Of a DNA stretch of 64,000 nucleotides, positions 31,901 through 42,994 are shown piece by piece. This DNA is from Cordylochernes scorpioides (taxonomy: Eukaryota; Arthropoda; Arachnida; Pseudoscorpiones; Chernetidae). The translations under genes and the position numbers were made by a program. How positions within the stretch are numbered: position 1 is the first letter of the stretch; each line of letters opens with the position of its first letter. Below the pieces are notes generated by a model. It saw only the letters and a program-made list of their open reading frames with translations, made no database searches and was not told where the DNA came from. The stretch spans positions 69,721,823 to 69,785,822 of the forward strand of contig CP092875.1 in the NCBI GenBank assembly GCA_030710605.1, read 5' to 3'.

Positions 31901-32250
31901 CTTTGCTGGTCCCAAGCCCAGATGAAAAAGGAGGAGGGGGAGCAGTAACAAGCTCGGTAAAAAACCTGGGCTCAGCTGGCCCGGCTGATAGTACCCTGTA
32001 AGGGCTCCTAATCCAGGGATACAGGATGAGCAGCGTTTGTACTCCATGTTAGAAGCGGCTGCACATGGTGTCTGTTCTTCATGTCAGAGGCGGCCATTTC
32101 TGTTGGAGCTAAGTCGGCCTGCCACCGAGTAGTGCTTCCAGTCTTAATGACAAATGCAGATGCATTCTACTTCACCCAGTCATGATCTCAAGCTTTACAA
32201 GCTTGATACCCTAATATGATTGAGTGGAGATAAGAAAGAAGAAGAAGAAG
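31900..32250 (+). mobile_element. (GAA)-tailed retro-repeat
   Basis: aaaggaggagggggagcagt, then ctcagctggcccggctgata, gagctaagtcggcctgccac and a (GAA)n tail. Counterpart 52186-52545. Further copies at 33423, 43604 and 56198. Coding identity unclear. Confidence 0.75.
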
Positions 32251-32726
32251 ATTAATTGGGGTGGGTGTTGGTGTAAGGATGGTCTAAACCGTTGGTTTTC
32301 GACTGTTACGACCCGGGTTCGATTCCCACATTGGACACTTTTTTTCTAATAAAAAAAAAATGTTCCAATTTCCCCCGATTTTCGCAAAAGTCCAACCCCA
32401 CCAGCGAGTGCAAGTAACCAAACAGGGCTCTGGCACATTTGTAAGTTCAAACTCTAACTGCTTTTCACATATGTAGACATGTGGTGCACATACAGTAAAA
32501 GCAGTCGCCTACTTCTACCCACCATGATTATCATGGCTTGTACCACGTGTATTAGGGATAAGCAAAAAAAATTAATTGGGATTGGTGGATGAGTGGTCTA
32601 AAACCATTGGTTTTCGACTGCTATGACTCGGGTCGAATCCTGAATTGGGCACTTTTTTTCTAATTTAAAAATAAAAATTCTTGCAAAAGTCCAACCTCAC
32701 CATTGAGTGCAAGTAATCTAACATGA
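32251..32726 (+). mobile_element. Two SINEs in tandem
   Basis: Full copy 32251-32571, then a more diverged copy (32572-32726) lacking its 3' part. Both share the head ggttttcgactg. Counterpart 51700-52185. Confidence 0.85.
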
Positions 32727-32986
32727 ATATTGTTAGAGTGTATCAAAATATATAAATATAAAAATTAATAATCTGTTAAAGAAATAATATAATTTTGCTC
32801 TATGAGTGCTGTGATCCAGAGCTTGCACATCTTGTTGCTACTGACATGGATGGATCTGATATGTCAGGGATTCCCTAGTAGCTCTGTGTCCTTTTTCTCA
32901 TGGCAAGAAGGGCAGCTTTGTTGTTGTAGCATCTATAGGAACCTACTTTTTTTAGTAGGGAAATTTTGGCCTTGCTAGAGAAATAG

Positions 32987-33173
32987 AAAAAGTCCAACCC
33001 CACCAGCGAGTGCAAGTAACCAAACGGGGCTCTGGCACATTTGTAAGTGCAAAGTCGAACTGCTTTTCACATGTGTAGACATGTGGTGCGCTTACAGTGA
33101 AAGCAGTCGCTAACTACCCACCATGATTATCATGGCCTGTACCACGTGTACTAGGAATAAGTAAAAAAAAAAA
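32987..33173 (+). mobile_element. 5'-truncated SINE, left arm only, ~10-bp target duplication
   Basis: agagaaatag (32977-32986) and agagcaatag (33174-33183) flank a SINE beginning agtccaaccccaccagcg and ending in an A-rich tail. The right arm has the empty site (cagagcaatagaatcc on its complement, about 51430-51445). Confidence 0.9.
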
Positions 33174-33422
33174 AGAGCAATAGAATCTTGGAGTCAGTCA
33201 TGGAAAGTGTAATTCACAGCACCCATGGCATCAAGGTCTCCTCAGCAATTTCAGTTTGTCTTCCCTAATCTACCTAACATCACCAAAATGTCACGTAAAA
33301 AAAAGAAAAAGAAAGACAAACCAACATAGCAATTTATTTAATGCAAAACAATTTCAAAGTTATAATATACCAGAGAGGTAATGAGGGAAGTGTATCAAAA
33401 TTATTAATCTGTTCACACACAC

Positions 33423-33715
33423 ATCTTCTTCTTTCTTATCTCCACTCAATCATATTAGGATATCAAGTTGTGACCCTTGATGGTGTCTGTTTGACAACCA
33501 TCATGACTGGGTGAGGTAGAATGTGTCTGCCTTTGCCATTAAGACTGGGAGCATTACTCAGTGGCAGGCCGACTTAGCTCCAAAAGAAATGGCCGCCTCT
33601 GACATGAGGAACAGACGCCATGTGCAGCTGCTCCTAACATGGAGTACAAACACTGCTCATCCTGTATCCCTGGAGCCCTTACTGGGTACTATCAGCCGGG
33701 CCAGCTGAACCCACC
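33423..33715 (-). mobile_element. (GAA)-tailed retro-repeat, left arm only
   Basis: cttctttcttatctccactc to ccgggccagctgaaccc inserted in a (CA)n tract; absent at the matching right-arm site (near 51205). Confidence 0.8.
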
Positions 33716-33869
33716 CATACACACACACATATTTTGCTACAGTTACCTTCAGAATCAGACAATTTAAGTTAGAGATAGTGATGTAGAGGAGTAGTTCGAA
33801 AGAGTCAATGCTTGCCATTCCTTCAACCAACTACAATACCAGGGATTGACGTAAAAGAGTTCAAAGCCA

Positions 33870-33912
33870 TCCACGAACGCGTTTCGCGCTGTTGGCGCTC
33901 GTCAGCGTGGAG
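33870..33912 (-). ncRNA. Type I hammerhead ribozyme motif
   Basis: On the minus strand, in order: stem I uCCACG (33911-33906); core CUGACGA (33905-33899); stem II GCGC (33898-33895), loop CAACA, GCGC (33889-33886); GAAA (33885-33882); CGCG; U16.1 and H17 = UU (33877-33876); stem I return CGUGGa (33875-33870). Every invariant core base of the CUGANGA...GAAA...UH consensus is present and both stems pair perfectly. Helix III is only the palindrome ACGCGU, which cannot fold well on one strand but can pair between two molecules, as in known minimal hammerheads of animal retroelements that cleave as dimers. No coding sequence is nearby. Confidence 0.8.
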
Positions 33913-33930
33913 TAGGCTGTACCACTGCTA
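33871..33930 (-). mobile_element. 60-bp hammerhead-bearing insertion flanked by CCAT
   Basis: CCAT at 33867-33870 and 33931-33934 flanks 60 bp that are absent from the right arm, where a single CCAT sits between the same flanks (gagttcac / acaacacctc, about 50680-50700). The ribozyme fills 41 of the 60 bases and ends exactly at one insertion boundary. Probably a 5'-truncated tail of a hammerhead-carrying retroelement. Confidence 0.6.
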
Positions 33931-33934
33931 CCAT

Positions 33935-35010
33935 GCAACACCTCACCTACCTAAGAGTAATGCAAGAGATCACAAATTGTGTATGTAAGTTGAAGTAAAC
34001 ACACATACTTTAAAAATGTGATTTATTAATAACGAATATATTCAAACAATAACAAATAAAAAATTACATTTAAATTTTCCTTAAAATGGAATCTGCAACT
34101 GGGTGGTATTGAGCAATTAGATAGTTGGGGGATAGTAAAATGGGATGATGTGTGGAATAGGGTGAATTCATCCATTTACCAATGTTGGATGGTTTACAAC
34201 TAACAGAGCTATTGAACATCTGGTGCAACCTTGCTGGAGGAGGATATTTCTGTGGGAGCCTCTCATGTTTAAACAGGCATCAAAACTTTTATTAACTTCA
34301 CTATGCAAATCACACAGATTCATATGTATAAATTTGCCGTAACATCAGAGCTTTTGGGGGAAATATACTATGGGCTCAGGCTTACAAGAGAGAACAGAAA
34401 CAGTTTCCTGACATCCTAAGAGAACATGCATGAAATCTCCCCAAAGGGTGTTTTAGCAGATGAAGTAACAGGATCAATTTTAGGCCTAAATACGTTGGCA
34501 TCATTGTTAGAAACTATAGTAGTAGGTGATTCATTATTGCTCATTTTTTACTCCTATAGAGAAGAGAAGAAATGCCTGAGAGACTACAATAAAAAATTAA
34601 AAGGAACTCATCAAAGAAACCTGCTGCATTATTCAATTAATGTTGGAAATATATTGATATCTGAATATGTGTGATTTAAGTTTTTTTCTGCATACACCAT
34701 TAGCTCCATATTAAATCTACACTGCAAAGATGAAAACTTCCTCAAGCAGGATTGGTTTGTTCTTTGTTATTACAAAAAGTTATATTTACAAAGAATTAGA
34801 ACATGTTTCAATAGAACTAAATAAAAACAGACATTATAGATGATACACACATAGATTAGGTGACTTATCACCAACTTTAGTATTTCAAAAAGATAGCTTT
34901 CTCAATCTATCAAGTAACAGTGTCTCATCACAATGTCTGTAATTACTCACTAGGCATTGTGCTCAGTAAAATATATGGTATGATATAACCTATATATGAT
35001 AGTTAAGCAT
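33935..35010. other. AT-rich sequence shared by both arms
   Basis: No gene. Holds the empty target site of the Penelope element (34280-34295). At 34550-34610 it has a degenerate relative of the Penelope hammerhead-like hairpin, clearer in the right arm (about 46885-46925). Confidence 0.6.
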
Positions 35011-35181
35011 ATACAGTAGAGCCTCCCTGTAAAGCACACCTAATTACAGAGCTTTAGGGAGAGGTGTCCTCTTACCAGAAAGTTACAAAATAGTAAAAAC
35101 GGTAATTTTGCAAATGAAAACTGTCCTTTGTAGAGAGGTGTCCTCTAGCGTGAGTGTCCTCTCATGGAGGTTCTACTGTAT
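35011..35181. mobile_element. pogo-type MITE (cagtagaacctcc family)
   Basis: cagtagagcctccctgtaaa to tggaggttctactgta; counterpart 46309-46473. Confidence 0.88.
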
Positions 35182-35853
35182 ATTTGTTACTTTTGTACTA
35201 TTTTTAATTGATCTGTTCTTTGGACTCAAGCAAATATATTTTTTAAAAGTAAAATGAAGATATCCAATGATTTTAATTAATTTTTGCTTAGTATTTAAAG
35301 CTTATAAGAATACATTTTTTTCTTGCTTACTTTGTGCTTATTCAAATAATTGTCAACAATGTTTTATGTCACAGAATATATACAACCACATGCTCCAGAA
35401 ATCAAAAGAGTAGAACAATCTTTTATGAGATAATGCCTAGAAATGTATTGTGTGGTCTCTTAAGAGAAGTGGTTGTTCAATGGAGGTTTGTTTTAGTCAG
35501 GTCATTTTTGATTTGAAAAAAAAAAAATTGTCACTCATCATATGGAAAATCATTCATGGAAGGATTCACACTATAAAGTAAGCAAATATACAATAAAAAA
35601 AAAATTGCATACAGACACAAAAAACTAATTAAAACTTAGGATCATGAGTAAAAGGAATAGGTCTTGAATGGGGAGGAAATGTTTGTACCATAAATTGGAA
35701 GAGAGAAAAATTTTTATACAATAACAAGTCAATTTTTTTCTAAGATGGTTAAAAAATAATAATAAAAATGATTTTTTTGGTAAAGGTAATGAGGTGAGTA
35801 GATATATGTAAAAAAGTGAGAGGGATTATAATGATAAAAATCATTGATGATGA

Positions 35854-36045
35854 TTAACTATTTAGGTACCTGCCAGGCGGGGCTATTAGGTCCCTAGAGA
35901 CATGCAGGTATATATGCAACTGGGTATGTAAATAGGAGGTGTCATCAACGGAGGAAAGTAGGATTGTAGGATATGGATCGCCCTGCACCTGGACACACCC
36001 AATATAAACCTTACTTTGGAGTACAATATTGGAAAATTGCAACAC
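35854..36045 (-). other. Candidate conserved exon, left copy (63-codon open stretch)
   Basis: Open minus-strand stretch reading VYIGCVQVQGDPYPTILLSS, then VDDTSYLHTQLHIYLHVSRDL and APPGR, followed by a possible donor (ctggcag|gtacct). The block is richer in G+C than its surroundings and almost unchanged in the other arm (Ile/Met and Asn/Asp differences only). I do not recognise the family. It is on the strand opposite to intersectin. Confidence 0.3.
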
Positions 36046-36291
36046 AAGAAAAATATAAATGCTTATTTCTAGATTTTATAAAATAATACATTGTGTGTTA
36101 TAACAACAACAATAACAAAAGCTTTATTATATTTTATATAAGAATTAAATATTATATAAGATTCTCCAAGCAGAAATGTAGGATACATGCAGGAAAAAAC
36201 AGTAATAGTATCTTAATGGTAATATGAAATTTATATACAGGAAAATTTATATAGAGACAAGCTAATAAATAGAGAATTATAACTACATATA

Positions 36292-36629
36292 CAGTAGAGC
36301 TTCTCTCTAAAGGACATCCAGTTGCAAAGGCAAAAGTGTCCTTAAGGTGAGGTGTCCTCTTGCTGAAGAGTTCCTAATTATGATAAGGTACAGTATGTAT
36401 TGTAGATTATAAACACAATGTAATAAGATCAAATCCAAATAAATAGTGCGTGACATTTCGGTAATAGCATAGTTACCAACACTTCATGCACTATTTATTC
36501 AGATTTGGTCTAATTACCTTGTATTTAGAGTTGCTAATTAGTATAAATGGTCATTTTGGTGATGAAAACTGTCCTTTGTAGAGAGATGTCTTCTAGAAAG
36601 TGTGTCCTCTCATAGAGGTTCTAGTGTAT
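36292..36629. mobile_element. pogo-type MITE with a palindromic MITE inserted in it
   Basis: Outer cagtagagcttctctctaaa to agaggttctagtgta; inner family-A element 36382-36525. Counterpart 44872-45209 shares the nest, so both insertions predate the split of the two arms. Confidence 0.85.
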
Positions 36630-37635
36630 AAAGAAAATTCCACCAGTTGGCAAGACTAAATTAGGTCAACCAAGTATGATGTTTTGTAATTAGCAATGCT
36701 AACTTCCATGTACTTTACCAATTCAATATATCATCCATATTTATTTTTTTAATTATATAAACGATAGCACTTCAATGCATCAGAGCATTGGTATTGTAAT
36801 TAAACAAAGATGGAATACATGGGGCTATTGGAAGTAGCAAAGATGTTACACTGAAATATTAGGAGGTAGAATATTTTCAAAATAATTACTTTAGCAGCCT
36901 CTGAATCTTGTACAAATCCAACAATCCTACTAATGAATACAAAAATCAAAGTGTGGTGGCTCTAACACTTTGTACCAGGCAAAGTTTTACTGATTTCATC
37001 ATGTGAAGATATTTGGTGAAGTCACTAACACCCATCATCATGGCTTGTAAAAACACATGAATTTGGGATAGGTATAAAAGAAGAAAAAAAAAAAAGTACA
37101 ATAACTTCCAATTTCCAAATTCAACATATACTGTTTACCATTATCATTTGAAAAATATGGGCAATTGCAAGAGATATATTCTTCTTAATATCTTATTGTT
37201 AAATACTTTGGAAACTTCTTTTTATGAAGTCGTTCACCTATCAAAACATGATGCATTATTTATGTTATAGAAATATTGTATAAAATTTGCATCATCAGGT
37301 ATTTTCAGGTTTTACAATTTTAATTTCTATCTCTTTTGATTCCTTAATTTTCTATCATGAACACTTATCTCAATACAAGCATGATTCTTCCTTCATTATC
37401 TTATAGAGTCCAATTTCCCTAATATAACACCCCAAGGGATCTTACTTTTAGTGAATAAAGTTCTGAGATCAATTATAGTTGGCTAAAATCCACTGATGGT
37501 TAACTAGATTAAAAGAAAATTGATATTATTATAACCATAGTATTGTTTCAAATCTAAATTTTAGATGTCTAAATAGCTAGAAGAAATGAAAATCTGACTT
37601 GCTGAAAGATGACAAAATGAGAGAAAAGAGGGAAG
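36630..37635. other. AT-rich sequence shared by both arms up to the tandem array
   Basis: Aligns with 43875-44870; no gene or repeat recognised. Confidence 0.6.
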
Positions 37636-37639
37636 AACC

Positions 37640-38465
37640 CTTTCAATGGCTTCATCAAACTTGCTGAATAATGGAAGCCTTTTGAATGGCTCCATCAGAC
37701 TTGCTGAATAATGGAATTCTTTTGAGTGGCTCCATCAGACTTGCTGAGTAATGGAATCCTTTTAGATGTCTCCATCAAACTTGCTGAATAATGGGAGCCT
37801 TTTGAATGCCTCCATCAAACTTGCTGAATAAATGGAAGCCTTTTGAATGTCTCCATCAAACTTGCTGAATAATGGAAGCCTTTTGAATGCCTCAATCAAA
37901 CTTGCTGAATAATGGAATCCTTTGAATGTCTCCATCAAACTTGCTGAATAATGGAATCCTTTTAATGTCTCCATCAAATTTGCTGAATAATGAAAGCCTT
38001 TTGAATAACTCCATCAAACTTGCTGAATAATGGAAGCCTTTTGAATGCCTCAATCAAACTTGCTGAATAATGGAATCCTTTTGAATGTCTCAATCAGACT
38101 TGCTGAATAATGAAAGCCTTTTGAATGTCTCCATCAGACTTGCTGAATGATGGAATCCTTTGAATGTCTCAATCAAACTTGCTGAATAATGGAAGCCTTT
38201 TGAATTTCTCCATCATCCTTGCTGAATAATGGAAGCCTTTTAAATGGCTCAAAGAAACTTGCTGAATAATGGAAAGCCTTTTGAATAGTTCCATCATTCC
38301 AGTTCCATTCATCATTGCTGAATAATGGAAGCCTTTTAAATGGCTTAAAGAAACTTGCTGAATAATGGAAGCCTTTTGAATAGTTCCATCATTCCAGTTC
38401 CATTCATCATTGCTGAATAATGGAAGCCTTTTAAATGGCTTAAAGAAACTTGCTGATTAATGACA
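37640..38465 (+). repeat. Tandem array, unit ~39-40 bp
   Basis: About 20 diverged units of the form aacttgctgaataatgg, aagccttttgaatg, tctccatca. Near the distal end (38285-38460) a longer block containing ttccattcatcattgctg is duplicated. The array starts just where homology to the right arm stops. A minus-strand open stretch in it (FHYSASLMETFKGF repeats) is a by-product. Confidence 0.95.
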
Positions 38466-40190
38466 AAGTAAGAGAAGTGGTAGGATGGTACTTGATGGTC
38501 CCTTCAACAAAATTGATAGAGGAAGGAAAGAGTTAAAGGAAGAGAGGCTCATTACCTAACATAAAAAAAAAAAAAAACACCATTTCAATTTTTAAAAATC
38601 TTATATACATTAAAAAGTCATTAAAATTTTGAAACTATTAAGTCTATTTGATTTTTATAGGATCACTATATTTTGTAATTATTTACTTGATTGAATCCTA
38701 GCAACAAATGATATTTTCCCCCTTTCTATAAGCTATAATATCACAAAGTATAATTTTTAATGGGTTATTTTTTGTTGTGAAGAAGACTTTTATTTTCAGA
38801 TTTATAAAAGTTATATTTATATGTTTCAGATAACTATACTCTCCCCCCATTGTCATCATATAAAAACTGAGAGATAAAGAAATCTATGTGTAATTATAAA
38901 TTTCCCTCTTAGAATTTTCTCTATATGCATTGGTATATTGATTCTCCATTTTGCTTCATTCAAATTCTACTTGATCCTAAGAGTTGAAGAGAAAAGTGGT
39001 GGGGACCTTACACAATGTGTAACATTTCACATTTAAAAATTGACATTAAAACATTTGGTTACTCCTAATCTTGAATGAATTAACTACTTTTGAACTAATA
39101 AGTTTATCTTACATTTTGTTTGTTCTTGTAAAATTCAAATAAATATTAGTTGTATAATAAAACTTGATCTCTTGGCTATAAACCTTTATTATAGAAAACT
39201 CCAATGGATAAATCAGAGAGGGAGTAACATTTATATAAATAACAATATAAATTTTATAATTTGCTCATTTAATCTTATTATGATTCAATTTTTTTCTGAG
39301 CTGTATCCTAAATTGTCCATTTTTAATCCTATTTCAAGATGTCAATGCGGCAACAAGACAATAAGAAGGTTAAATTCATTAGCAGTCTTTGTTCAGTTCA
39401 GTCCCATGATTAGTTGACACCTTTGATGATGGTCTATTATATTACTATTATTAAATAACCTATTACCTTACTTCACGTTCATACTGAGTCCTTTTCAAAT
39501 ATACATAATGTAGACTTCCATACATGATACTGAGAAACATTTCGTATATGAATTGCTTATTTGTATTTTCTTTCTTTACTTTGAAATTTTTATCTCTAAA
39601 CCCAATTGTACTTTATTATTTAGACTTCTTTCTTTGTGAATCATAAGGCATATACTTAACCATGATCATGTAGTAACATCTACAAAATAGAGGTCAGCCA
39701 TCATGAAATTCCATATTACCCTATTCTGAACAAATCTCTACATCTCTTCCTATTTTCTAGACTATTGAACTATTGACATAAACTGTTGAATTATCAAATC
39801 CTTGTTATACCCCTCTCTCTGCTATCATTCTTCAAGGTGTATCCTTCCAGTTTAGTCAGTAGATGAGATCTCCTGATGATACTCGGAGTAGTGTGTGTTC
39901 TGTAAACTTCCATTTCCTGAAGTAAACTTAGGGAGGTCAATGTGATTGTTTCCCTGTTACCTTCCCCATACACCTGCCTCAACAGTGATAATGCTTAAAA
40001 CATATCTTACCTATCTGTATTTAATTCTACTGTCCTAGAAGCTTATCTCCATAGTTTGCTCAAATACCATTTCTAAGATTCCACTCTTCAGTGTAGCATA
40101 TATAAGTCGGATCATCCAATATAGTATTGCTCTAAATCAAGTGCTCTAAGCAAGAGCTCTAAAGAAAGTGGTCTGGTAGATTAAATTGGC
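38466..40190. other. Single-copy spacer, mostly featureless
   Basis: No second copy in the window. One weak candidate exon (39794-39982) is listed separately. Confidence 0.5.
39794..39982 (-). other. Weak candidate exon in the single-copy spacer
   Basis: 62-codon open stretch with non-repetitive composition (RQVYGEGNRETITLTSLSLL, then QEMEVYRTHTTPSIIRRSHL) and less AT-rich than its surroundings. No family recognised and no clear splice pair. Confidence 0.15.
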
Positions 40191-40194
40191 GAAA

Positions 40195-40260
40195 CTGCTG
40201 GGAGGGTTCACCACTGATGAGCCAAGCCCTCCCAATGTTTTTTCATCACAGTAAGGACAG
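40195..40260 (+). repeat. GGGAGGG / CCCTCCC hairpin repeat
   Basis: tgggagggttcaccactgat and gagccaagccctcccaa form an 8-bp stem. Preceded by ggcgaaac. Related copies are at 4808-4865 (reverse) and 41843-41900. Confidence 0.55.
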
Positions 40261-40692
40261 TAGAAATTTATTTTATTTATGAAAGAAACTTTCATGCTTT
40301 AATGTTTTCTTTACTTATATGTATATAGATATATTGTGTCCTATATTTTACAAAGTTTACTTCTACCTTTCCATTCCATCTTGTTGCTTTTTGAATTTAC
40401 AGCTGTAAGGCAAACTGTCATTCTTTTCATCCTTCAAAAAGCAGAGTTTACTCATTTGGCTTTGATTCCTAAAGAAAACCAACCAAATCGGAATCATCTA
40501 ACAAAAACAAAACTTCATTGAAGATTCACTGAAGAGTTTAGAAGTTAGATTATTTATAAGAATGAGGTTATGATGGTCAACTCATGTTGTCTTCTTGCAT
40601 ATTGTAGGCCTAACACATTCTATAAAGATGAAAAATACTTTCATTTATTAGCACAAACTTGATAAAAATGTATAGCTACAATATAAGTTTTC

Positions 40693-40965
40693 TTTATTAT
40701 CCCTAGTAAGCCTTGTACAGGCAATGATAGTCATGATGGGTAGCCTGTGACTTTTTTAACTGCAAGTGCACCACATATTTACATATGTAAAAAGCAACTT
40801 TTGCACTTACAAGTGTGTCAGAGCCCCATTTGGTTACTTGCACTCTTTAGTGGGGTTGGATTTTTGTCAAGAAACAGGGACCATTTGAGCAATCTTTTTC
40901 TTCATAAAAAAAAGTGTCCAATGCAGGATTTGATCGCTGGTTGTGGCTTTGGATTAGGTTTTATT
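40693..40965 (-). mobile_element. Diverged SINE
   Basis: ttatccctagtaagccttgt (tail) to ccaatgcaggatttgatcgc (box B region). Confidence 0.75.
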
Positions 40966-41020
40966 TTCTTGTAGCTACAATCTATAATCCAAATTGTGCT
41001 TTATCATGTCTAAACTACAC

Positions 41021-41200
41021 AGTTAAACCTGTCTATAGCGCCCCCTCTTGGGACTCACTAAAATAGGGTGCTATAAAGAGGGGTTGCTATTGACAGGTCA
41101 CTTTTAATGTAAATCGCATCGTACTACTTATTTAAAATCGGATGCTATAGAGAAGGAGACGCTATTTAGAGGGGGCGCTATAGACAGGTTTAACTGTATA
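41021..41200. mobile_element. pogo-type MITE (cagttaaacctgtctatag family)
   Basis: Perfect ends cagttaaacctgtctatagc / gctatagacaggtttaactg flanked by TA-like bases. A family-B MITE right end precedes it (40945-41008). Confidence 0.9.
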
Positions 41201-41285
41201 ATGAGAGAGATATCTGAAAACTTCTACAGTCAAACCTCGCTATAGCAACACATCACTTGGAAACAAGATATCACACATAGTTGAA

Positions 41286-41633
41286 ATAAACACAAGGTAA
41301 TAAGACCAAATCCAAATAAATAAATAGTGTGCGACGTTTCTGTAACAGCGTTGTTACCATCTTCAGACAAAAGTACTGAATGAGAAAATTTTACCACAGC
41401 ATGTTTTTAAATAGTTCCTGTTATCAAGTGTGTAAACAAGATAACAGAATACAGATTACACACTTGATAACAGGAACAATTTAAAAACATGCTGTGGTAA
41501 AATTTTCTCATTCAGTACTTTTGTCTGAAGATGGTAACAACGCTGTTACAGAAACGTCACACACTATTTATTTATTTGGATTTGGTCTTATTACCTTGTG
41601 TTTATAATCTATAATCCAAATTGTGCCTTATCA
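41286..41633. mobile_element. Palindromic MITE, family A, longest and cleanest copy
   Basis: The palindrome extends through the loop: tttttaaatagttcctgtta (left) pairs with aacaggaacaatttaaaaac (right). The hairpin arms cgtttctgtaacagcgttgt / acaacgctgttacagaaacg are exact complements, with a compensated change relative to the family consensus. Confidence 0.92.
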
Positions 41634-42240
41634 ATAGTTGAAATAATTGGGACTTAAAACTTAGGACTTTGGAATTCTAACAAGGTTGGTGGTATAACAT
41701 TGCATGTATACAGTTTCACATAGGTTAGTAGGTATGCCAACATGCTACATACATACTGATACCCAAACATCAAGCTTAGTTTAATTATTTGGATTTATCT
41801 TAACTGAAATTTTTGTGGTATTTACATGAAATTAAACCATTGGGTAGGTTCACCACTGATAAGTCATATATTCCAATTGTTTTCCCAATAACAATAAGAT
41901 TTGTAGAAATAAGCATATTTTTTAAAATCATAAAAATAGACCAAAAAATGAAAAAATGTCATTGATTGAGGGAATTATAATGAAGTTATTAATTTGGGTG
42001 TTTTGCTGATAAATTTTAATGAGAAATCTAGATTGTGACAATTATGTCTGCACACAAGAGTAAAGGAGTAGATAGAAATGAATTACCTCGTGAGGTTTCC
42101 TCCAAAAATAGGGTAGGAGGCAGCATGACAGAAAAAAAAAGGACACAACCTTATAATTACTATAAACATTTGAAGAACATTATAATTAATTGGTTATATA
42201 TATACAAATGATTATTTATAATATGATGCACCAGCGCGCC

Positions 42241-42385
42241 ATCTGTTATCAAAATTCGAAACTATTTTAAACGCGCAAGATTCCTCCAGGCCCTTCCTTT
42301 AATTTTTCCATTGCAGTAAGGGCAGTAGAAATTGTTTAATTCCAAAAAGAATCTTGCACGTTTAAAATAGTTTCGAATTTTGATA
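42241..42385. mobile_element. Foldback element with ~40-bp inverted ends
   Basis: tgttatcaaaattcgaaact...cgcgcaagattc pairs with gaatcttgcacg...agtttcgaattttgataaca. The inner part has attgcagtaagggcagtaga, shared with 40245. Confidence 0.8.
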
Positions 42386-42540
42386 ACAAATGATTATATT
42401 AAAGCAACTTTTGCTTCAGGAGTGAAGTATGGAACTACACAGCAAGATCTCCCATGAGAGACCAAAGACATGTTGAAGGTTATAAGTTTACAAAGGAGGT
42501 GGCCATCAGATAGGTTGGTTGCTCATGGGAGATTTTATTA

Positions 42541-42960
42541 CCGCTATGGCTTTAAAATATGTATTGTCAGTTCCTTATAGTATTCCTTACTGTCTTAATT
42601 CCAAGATTAACCAGGTTAAAATGGGGGTGACACACTCTACTTATAATTTTTAAAAATATTTGCAATAAAACATTTGTGTTTTCTCGCACATTTAAAGACA
42701 GCAAAACCTGCTACCACAACCCAAAGTAAATGTTATTGAAAGGAAGAAATGAGAGAACAAATTTGAGATAGATATAGGTGATGTGGTGATAGACGTACTA
42801 AAGTATTCATTATCACAGGATTCCAAATTTTGACAAATTACAAAAAACCATAAGATGCAACAACATTTTTTATTAACTTGATTAAAGGAATCTTTTGCGC
42901 AAGCCCTACTTCAGATAACCTAAACATAAATAAGGCAATGGAAAAAGATTTTTTTTTTTT
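42541..42960. other. No recognisable feature
   Basis: AT-rich; a facing tail of the spacer LINE begins at the end. Confidence 0.4.
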
Positions 42961-42994
42961 TTCGTGCATTTTAACATAAAATTCACAACACTAA

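Larger units (their letters stand above)
19379..37625 (+). repeat. Left arm of a large imperfect inverted repeat
   Basis: From about 19379 to 37625 the sequence recurs in reverse complement at 43875-64000 (64000 pairs with ~19379; 43875 pairs with ~37625). By eye most aligned stretches differ at a few percent of positions, with many indels. Landmark pairs: exon 12 (19856 / 63697), exon 13 (22904 / 62422), 35854-36045 / 45448-45639, 34435-34680 / 46790-47050. Confidence 0.95.

Noticed and set aside
34426-34674. 82-residue open frame as a gene
   Set aside because: The frame is not maintained in the right-arm copy (46790-47050), which has indels and a hairpin relic.
35334-35516. 60-residue open frame conserved in both arms
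   Set aside because: Similarity is no higher than the surrounding nucleotide match and the composition is AT-rich, so it does not indicate coding.
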